The notes under the pieces were generated by a model, which saw only the letters and a program-made list of their open reading frames with translations, ran no database searches and was not told the origin of the DNA. Below, piece by piece: positions 45,866 to 50,627 of a stretch of DNA of 50,627 bases. The position numbers and the translations under genes are program-made. Within the stretch, counting starts at the first letter, position 1; every line of letters starts with the position of its first letter. The DNA is from a bacterium (GTDB taxonomy: Bacteria; Planctomycetota; Planctomycetia; Pirellulales; Pirellulaceae), in assembly GCA_024743355.1 (NCBI GenBank), contig JANSWS010000009.1, positions 1 to 50,627 of the forward strand. Direction: 5' to 3'.

Positions 45866-46243
45866 TTAGTGAGAATCCGACTGCTTAGTCGCCACGGACA
45901 GGTCCGTCCGAAGATCGTGGTGAGTGCGGCTGGCCAACCAAGAATGATCAAACTGGTGGCCCTCAATGAGGCACCAGTTCTGGAACTTGCTTTTCATTAC
46001 AAACAAATTGGCATCTAACCACATCGGCTGAGCTTCCAGCACCAATGCCGTATCTTTCGGAGTCCATCCGTGAACACACTGCTCACACCACGCCAATGGA
46101 AAATCTTTCCCCGGATAAAGGCTCGCCTGCTCCAAGGTTTCTTCGCGAACTTCCTTGAGCCGCAGCAATGCGTAACAAACCACCAACCCAACCAGCACGC
46201 CCGCCAAGAATACGAACGGGTTGCTTCTCAAATCGGTCTTCAT
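45866..46243 (-). CDS. small membrane-anchored hypothetical protein
   Basis: I do not recognise this 125-residue protein. One hydrophobic helix at about residues 9-30 (NPFVFLAGVLVGLVVCYALL) probably anchors it, with the rest on one side of the membrane. The soluble part has a C-x-x-C pair in LAWCEQCVHGW, a further cysteine in NWCLIEG, and several tryptophans and histidines, which may bind a metal or form disulfides. It lies between the convergent creatininase operon and the repeat cluster. Patterning and composition look like a real gene, but there is no homologue in the window. Confidence 0.65.
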   Translation of the reverse strand: MKTDLRSNPFVFLAGVLVGLVVCYALLRLKEVREETLEQASLYPGKDFPLAWCEQCVHGWTPKDTALVLEAQPMWLDANLFVMKSKFQNWCLIEGHQFDHSWLASRTHHDLRTDLSVATKQSDSH

Positions 46244-46352
46244 GGGATTCCCTTGGCTTGTGCGTTCCCTTAATACAGTCGATGCAGCGCCTATCAGCTA
46301 TTCTTCTACCATTCCAACTCCATCCTACCCAGACCATTTGCCCGAGTGTGGC

Positions 46353-46503
46353 ACGGTTCTCCGAACCGTCTCTGCCAAACAAATCTCCATCAGAATTGCC
46401 AGACCTCCCCTCGACGTGGCGGACGTGGCATTCGGGCAATCATCGACCAACCTACTAGCCAGACGCTAGTAACGAACAGTTGTAGAACGGTTCTCCGAAC
46501 CGT
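46353..46503. repeat. duplicated 17-base palindrome ACGGTTC-TCC-GAACCGT
   Basis: Two identical copies, 46353-46369 and 46487-46503, 134 bases apart. Each is a perfect 7-base-pair stem around a TCC loop, followed by the shared sequence CTCT. The second copy is also flanked by a TTGTA / TACAA pair, which extends the structure. Same small-hairpin style as the repeats near 8.1-8.3 kb. Confidence 0.8.
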
Positions 46504-46613
46504 CTCTTTTACAAGTCCGCAGCAAATGGTAACGCTCCGGCAAGAGTTGTAACCAAAAAGCCTTACTCTCGACCTCGATCGGGCCTCGCCCGCGAACGCC
46601 GGGTACCGCCGTC

Positions 46614-46645
46614 CCTCTCCGTGAGCCTAAGACTACACGGAGAGG
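46614..46645 (-). terminator. possible terminator hairpin after the oxidoreductase gene
   Basis: CCTCTCCGTG at 46614-46623 and CACGGAGAGG at 46636-46645 form a perfect 10-base-pair stem around a 12-base loop. It begins 18 bases after the stop of the oxidoreductase gene. No T-run follows on either strand, so it could also be a repeat. Confidence 0.5.
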
Positions 46646-46663
46646 CATAACAGCAAATCTTCG

Positions 46664-48034
46664 CTACATGTCGATTTCGTAACCCTTGCGGCTTTCACGC
46701 CCGAGAAACGCATTGGCTTCATCGTCGCCAATAATCTCACGCTTAGCCGGATCCCATTTGAGCTCGCGTCCCAGTCGGATGGCGATATTCGCCAAGTGAC
46801 AGGTCTCCAGCATTCGGTTGTGGGTCCAGACATCGGAGATGGGTTGCGTGCGAGAATTCATCCCAGCGATGAAATTAGCCGTGTGATTCTCGCTGACCGG
46901 TCCACCGTAGACTTTTTCTATGGCATCCTCGGGCAACGGATCGTTTTCCAAATCCTCGACTGGCTTGCCGACAATCTTGCCGCGGTTAACAAAAAATCGC
47001 CCCTTAGTACCTTCGAACAAGATTCCATTGTCACCCTCACTGGTGATGATCAGCGGAATATCTCCGGGCATGTTGGCATGGATCTCGAACTTAGTCGGCG
47101 AATTGTACTGATCGCTGACGGTCGGATAGCCATTTTCGTAATCGACCGGCAGCGAGTAGCTGACCGGAGTGATCTTATTTGGCCCCGTTTCGCTGGCCCC
47201 CAGTGCCCATGTCGCAATATCCACGTGGTGGGCCCCCCAGTCATTCATCTGGCCACCTGAATACTCATACCAGTTACGCCATGCGTAATGGCAATTGGTG
47301 TAAAGTGGCACGCCCCCACCGTAACCCGTGCGCATTTCAGGCAAGGCACGGTAGGGCACTTTGGGTGCTGGACCGAGCCACATATCCCAATCCAGTCCAT
47401 CGGGAACCTTGATGGCTGGGATCACCGGCGAGCCTGTGGCACCATTGATTCCACAGGTCACTTTGCGGATGTCGCCAATTCGGCCAGCTCGAATCAGCGC
47501 AATCGCTTGCAGGAAGCGCTGGTCGTTTTCGGTCCGCTGCATCGTACCGACCTGGAACACGCGACCGGTTTGTTTAACGATCTTCTCGATCAACTTGCCT
47601 TCGTCAATGGTCAACGTCAGCGGCTTCTCGCAGTAAACATCTTTGCCGGCCAGCATGGCCTCGACCGAAATTTTCGTGTGCCAATGATCCGGCGTAGCGA
47701 TCATCACCGCATCGATGTCATCTCGCTCCAAGACTTTGCGATAGTCCTTGTATCCGTCTGCCCGTTTGCCGGTCTTCTTTTCCAGTTTGCTGAGATTCTC
47801 TTCCAAAACGGTAGCATCGACATCCGCGAATGCGGCGAAGTCGGCGAATTTGGTGGACTTGTCGGTGATCGTCCAACCCTGATTCCGCAAGCCAATGGTG
47901 GCGAACACCGGTCGCTCATTCGGTGAATCCTGGCCGCGTAGGGATCCACTGGCTCCCACAAAATAGCCCACCGCCGTCGCGGCAGATGCAGTTCGCAAAA
48001 AATGACGTCGGTTTTGACGTTGAGAAGAAGACAT
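46664..48034 (-). CDS. Gfo/Idh/MocA-type oxidoreductase, Tat-exported
   Basis: A 456-residue protein with a Tat-type signal (QNRRHFLRTASAATAVGYF). The N-terminal NAD-binding fold is less regular than usual (FATIGLRNQGWT), but the hallmark motifs are clear: IDAVMIATPDHWH, and CEKPLTL with the conserved lysine, followed by VFQVGTMQRTENDQRF. The C-terminal domain has MNDWGAHHVDIATWALG with the catalytic-type histidines. The family oxidises or epimerises sugars and inositols using NAD(P). Planctomycetes export many members with a bound cofactor. Start: ATG at 48034 with GAGAGG 6 bases upstream; the frame continues to 48130. It is transcribed alone or from its own promoter, 369 bases after the DUF1501 gene. 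Confidence 0.9.
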   Translation of the reverse strand: MSSSQRQNRRHFLRTASAATAVGYFVGASGSLRGQDSPNERPVFATIGLRNQGWTITDKSTKFADFAAFADVDATVLEENLSKLEKKTGKRADGYKDYRKVLERDDIDAVMIATPDHWHTKISVEAMLAGKDVYCEKPLTLTIDEGKLIEKIVKQTGRVFQVGTMQRTENDQRFLQAIALIRAGRIGDIRKVTCGINGATGSPVIPAIKVPDGLDWDMWLGPAPKVPYRALPEMRTGYGGGVPLYTNCHYAWRNWYEYSGGQMNDWGAHHVDIATWALGASETGPNKITPVSYSLPVDYENGYPTVSDQYNSPTKFEIHANMPGDIPLIITSEGDNGILFEGTKGRFFVNRGKIVGKPVEDLENDPLPEDAIEKVYGGPVSENHTANFIAGMNSRTQPISDVWTHNRMLETCHLANIAIRLGRELKWDPAKREIIGDDEANAFLGRESRKGYEIDM

Positions 48035-48403
48035 AGAAGGCCTCTCGAGTAGGTGTTGCTGAAGTAGAAAGAGATTGGTGGTGGTATGATCTCGCTCGTT
48101 CGACGATCTCATATCTTTATAGCGTTCCAACGCACGTTGACGAAGCTCACTCCGGAATTGCCCACTTCGTAACGTCCGGCGGGCTATCTGACGTCACACC
48201 CACCAGAGTTTACCTCAAGGGCTAATGGCGGATCACAGGCCTTTAGATCCTGAAGCCGGACCAACGGGGCGTAAATCAGCTTGAAAGCGCGGTGGGAGGA
48301 ACCAAATATAACATCCGACAATTTGCCCATGTTAGCTGGGCAAGGTCAATTTTTCACGCCGATTTGCAAGCAGTCCGAGATATGCGTCCATAGGTTGCCG
48401 TGG
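48035..48403. other. intergenic, probable promoter region with a small hairpin
   Basis: This separates the DUF1501 gene end from the oxidoreductase start, both minus strand. A stem, TTGCCCA at 48323-48329 with TGGGCAA at 48337-48343, could end the DUF1501 transcript, though there is no T-run on the minus strand. Nothing else is recognisable. Confidence 0.4.
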
Positions 48404-49804
48404 CTAACTGACGATATCGTGCAGCACCCGCCCGTAGACGTCGGTCAACCGGAAGTCGCGCCCCGCATATGGATAGGTCAGTCGCTGATGATCGAGACCG
48501 AGCAGATGCAGCAAGGTTGCATTCAGATCGTGAATATGAGCTCTTCCCTCGACTGCTTTGACGCCCAGATCATCCGTAGCTCCATAAATCGTCCCACCCC
48601 GCACGCCGCCCCCCGCCATCCACAGCGTAAAGCCTGCAGCGTTATGCCCGCGCCCAGCCTTGTCGCCCTCGCCTTCCGCGGTTGCCGTCCTTCCGAATTC
48701 CCCGCTGGATACAACCAGTGTGTCTTCCAATAAACCGCGTTGCTTCAGATCGGTTAGCAGGGCACCTATGGGCTGGTCAGCCGCTTGGCAGCTTCGTTCT
48801 AATCCTGACACAATCGAACCGTGGTGATCCCAGCCACCATGATTCACCTGGATGTAGCGCACACCGGATTCGGCGAACCTTCGGGCCAGAAGACACATTC
48901 TGCCAACCTCATCGGTTTCCTTTTGGTTCACGCCATAAGCATCGAGAACATGTTGCGGCTCATCTGAGAGATCAAACAGCTTTGGTGATTCTGTCTGCAT
49001 TCGAAACGCGAGTTCATACGACTCGATCAAACCTTCCATGTCTGAGGTGGCAGCGGTTTGCTGGTGAAAGTGTTCGTTCAAGACACGTGTCAAATCAAGT
49101 TGCTGCCGCTGTTGACTGGTGCTCAAGTGCGAATTGTGCAGATCTCGGAATGTCATTTCCCGAGCGGAAACACCGCTATCGCCAATTGCTGAGCCTTGAT
49201 AGATAGCTGGCAAGAAGGCATTGGAATAGACACGTGAACCATGCCCGCGTGTGGGGCGAATGGTTATGAATCCAGGCAGTGAATCGTTCTCTGTCCCCAA
49301 ACCGTAGACGACCCACGACCCAACACTCGGCCGCACGAAATTCTGCGAACCGGTATGGAAACAAAGCATTGCATTGGAGTGGTTGTTCGAATCCGTCACC
49401 ATGGAACGCAGTAGACAGATATCATCTGCGTGTCGGCCCAAATGCGGAATCAGCCGGCTCATCTCTAAGCCGCTCTGCCCGTACCTCTCAAAGGCGTGAG
49501 TCGCCCCCATCAACTTGCCCTTATTCTCATCTTGACCATTCCGTCGGTTCAATTCAGGCTTGTTGTCAAAGAGATCCATTTGACTCTGTCCGCCTTGCAT
49601 GAACAGAAAGATCACGCGTTTGGCTCGAGGCGCAAAATGGGTGGGCTTGGCGGCCAGATTTCCAGCCGACGCATGTTCGGCACAAAGTCCCGCCAAAGCG
49701 ACGGAACCAAAACCCAACGCCGTACGGCGCAACCAATCCCGCCGTGAAGCCACACAAGGCTTTTGCGATGCGAGCCCAAACGATTCGATCGATTCCATGG
49801 TCAT
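48404..49804 (-). CDS. DUF1501 Tat-exported protein
   Basis: A 466-residue protein with a Tat-type signal (ASRRDWLRRTALGFGSVALAG). It matches DUF1501: VIFLFMQGGQSQMDLFDNKPELN, ICLLRSMVTDSNNH, WDHHGSIV, LVVSSGEFGRTATA, GRGHNAAGFTLWMAGGG and the C-terminal [11 protein letters not shown]. The family has an alkaline-phosphatase-like layout, but its activity is unknown. It starts 13 bases after the stop of the DUF1553 gene, with GAGGTGG before the ATG, so the two are one operon, the usual arrangement in the phylum. Confidence 0.9.
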   Translation of the reverse strand: MTMESIESFGLASQKPCVASRRDWLRRTALGFGSVALAGLCAEHASAGNLAAKPTHFAPRAKRVIFLFMQGGQSQMDLFDNKPELNRRNGQDENKGKLMGATHAFERYGQSGLEMSRLIPHLGRHADDICLLRSMVTDSNNHSNAMLCFHTGSQNFVRPSVGSWVVYGLGTENDSLPGFITIRPTRGHGSRVYSNAFLPAIYQGSAIGDSGVSAREMTFRDLHNSHLSTSQQRQQLDLTRVLNEHFHQQTAATSDMEGLIESYELAFRMQTESPKLFDLSDEPQHVLDAYGVNQKETDEVGRMCLLARRFAESGVRYIQVNHGGWDHHGSIVSGLERSCQAADQPIGALLTDLKQRGLLEDTLVVSSGEFGRTATAEGEGDKAGRGHNAAGFTLWMAGGGVRGGTIYGATDDLGVKAVEGRAHIHDLNATLLHLLGLDHQRLTYPYAGRDFRLTDVYGRVLHDIVS

Positions 49805-49817
49805 GCCTTGGTCCACC

Positions 49818-50627
49818 TCAATCCAAAAACAAAAACTCGTTGCTGCCAAACATCGATTGGCACAATGCGGTCCAGGCCGGCTGCTCGGCCGCTGTGGATG
49901 CACTCGCCTGGCTATCTCCCGCACGCGTCAAGTGATTTTCCACAGGTTCATCAGTCGCCTGAACTTGAAATGTATCCAAAAACTGCTTGAATTCGCCCCG
50001 TTCCAGTTCCGTCGGACCCCGTCCGTACACCAATTCCGTCAATCGCTCAATGCGTTCGTCAGTAGTCGCAGCATCCTCGAGAATGCGGAACGCTAGACCT
50101 TGCGCCTGCTCATACACGAAATCCGCGTTCATCAAGAACAGAGTCTGAGCCGGCACCACCGTATTGGTTCGCGCCCCGGTCATGAGATTCGGGTCGGCAA
50201 AGTCAAATGCTTTGAGCATGCCCATCGATGCGTCAATTTCGGTGGCTAAACCAACCGTATCCCGATAGATTGGGATATAGACGGTTCGACGCGCATACGG
50301 AGACGGACTCTCGAGACAGATGTGATCTCCACCCAATGAAACTAAACCCAGGTGCTGCAGTGTCTTTCCGCCGCGGGTGCGATCCAGCTTGCCGCTGAGA
50401 GCCAACATCGAATCGCGGAGAACTTCCACATCCACGCGTTTGGGCTGGAATCTCCAGAGCCACTGATTGGTCGGGTCGGTCGCGACGTTGCCCGCGTGCC
50501 CTTCAGCGGAAAGACCGTAGACTTGGCTGAGCACAATATCGCGAATCAAAGTCTTGGTGGACCAATTCGATTGGATGAATCGATTTGCCAAGTAATCCAG
50601 CAATTCGGGATGAGAAGGCTTTGAACC
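49818..50627 (-). CDS. DUF1549/DUF1553 protein, C-terminal part only
   Basis: The frame is open to the window edge, so only the last 269 codons are seen. The segment begins GSKPSHPELLDYLANRF and continues with IRDIVLSQVY, NQWLWRFQPKRVDVEVLRDSML, RRTVYIPIYRD and FDFADPN, then ALFLMN-type PAQTLFLMNADFV; these are DUF1553 hallmarks. Full-length members (about 800-1000 residues) start with a signal peptide, a cytochrome c-like PSCyt1 domain and DUF1549, none of which is in the window. It is co-transcribed with the DUF1501 gene. Function unknown. Confidence 0.88.
   Translation of the reverse strand, partial: GSKPSHPELLDYLANRFIQSNWSTKTLIRDIVLSQVYGLSAEGHAGNVATDPTNQWLWRFQPKRVDVEVLRDSMLALSGKLDRTRGGKTLQHLGLVSLGGDHICLESPSPYARRTVYIPIYRDTVGLATEIDASMGMLKAFDFADPNLMTGARTNTVVPAQTLFLMNADFVYEQAQGLAFRILEDAATTDERIERLTELVYGRGPTELERGEFKQFLDTFQVQATDEPVENHLTRAGDSQASASTAAEQPAWTALCQSMFGSNEFLFLD

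Larger units (their letters stand above)
46244..46663. other. repeat-rich spacer without a gene
   Basis: No convincing coding region. It contains the two palindromes and the hairpin listed separately. Short frames across it have poor composition and no start signals. Confidence 0.5.

Noticed and set aside
47288-47926. 212-codon plus-strand open frame
   Set aside because: Antisense to the oxidoreductase gene, no family pattern.

Overview
The window reads as chromosomal DNA of a planctomycete, most likely of the Pirellulaceae (Rhodopirellula/Blastopirellula relatives). The grounds are the protein families: DUF1592/DUF1552 and DUF1501/DUF1553 pairs, a DUF1559 prepilin-like protein, four secreted sulfatases, many Tat-type signal peptides, an ECF sigma factor beside a Ser/Thr kinase with a WD40-like tail, and PQQ-propeller proteins. 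Base composition looks moderate in GC. I see no tRNA, rRNA, CRISPR array, transposase, phage gene or replication origin.

Layout. 0.3-5.1 kb: a truncated exported protein (pseudogene), then an overlapping DUF1592-DUF1552 pair. 5.4-7.9 kb (minus): a Tat-exported metallophosphoesterase, and a DUF1559 pseudopilin-like gene followed 16 bases later by a small lipoprotein. About 8.1-8.3 kb is a repeat-rich spacer. 8.4-15 kb: a sugar-isomerase-like TIM barrel, a FadL-type porin and a 1316-residue PQQ/methyltransferase-like/LamG fusion. 15.2-20.5 kb: phosphoenolpyruvate synthase, a monohaem cytochrome c, an unrecognised 163-residue protein and a BamB-like propeller. 20.7-26.2 kb (plus): MddA (methanethiol to dimethyl sulfide), an FHA protein, an ECF sigma factor and a kinase-WD40 protein, which looks like a signalling module. 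26.3-36.5 kb: an exported nitrilase, a sulfatase-HEAT fusion, an eight-haem cytochrome lipoprotein and three tandem sulfatases. 36.6-41.6 kb: a galactonate-dehydratase-like enzyme, a HEAT protein and an NtrB/NtrC-type two-component pair. 41.7-45.7 kb: a DUF1501 remnant, a palindromic repeat and an operon of enolase-superfamily enzyme, sodium/solute symporter and creatininase-family hydrolase. 45.9-50.6 kb: a small membrane protein, a repeat cluster, a Gfo/Idh/MocA oxidoreductase and a DUF1553-DUF1501 operon cut by the window edge.

How it fits together. The sulfatases, dehydratases, isomerase, oxidoreductase, symporter and outer-membrane transporter fit a life of breaking down sulfated or acidic polysaccharides, with much of the chemistry exported. 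The haem proteins and DUF families suggest cell-envelope redox or surface functions that are still poorly known. PpsA and MddA are ordinary metabolic genes without an obvious link to their neighbours.

I did not find one clearly new multi-gene system. The best candidates for a second look are the short-hairpin and REP-like repeats in several spacers, the eight-haem cytochrome beside sulfatases, the sulfatase with an atypical active-site motif, the three-domain PQQ fusion, and the FHA-ECF-kinase module. Gene starts given here are often downstream of the longest open frame and were chosen from signal peptides and ribosome-binding sites.
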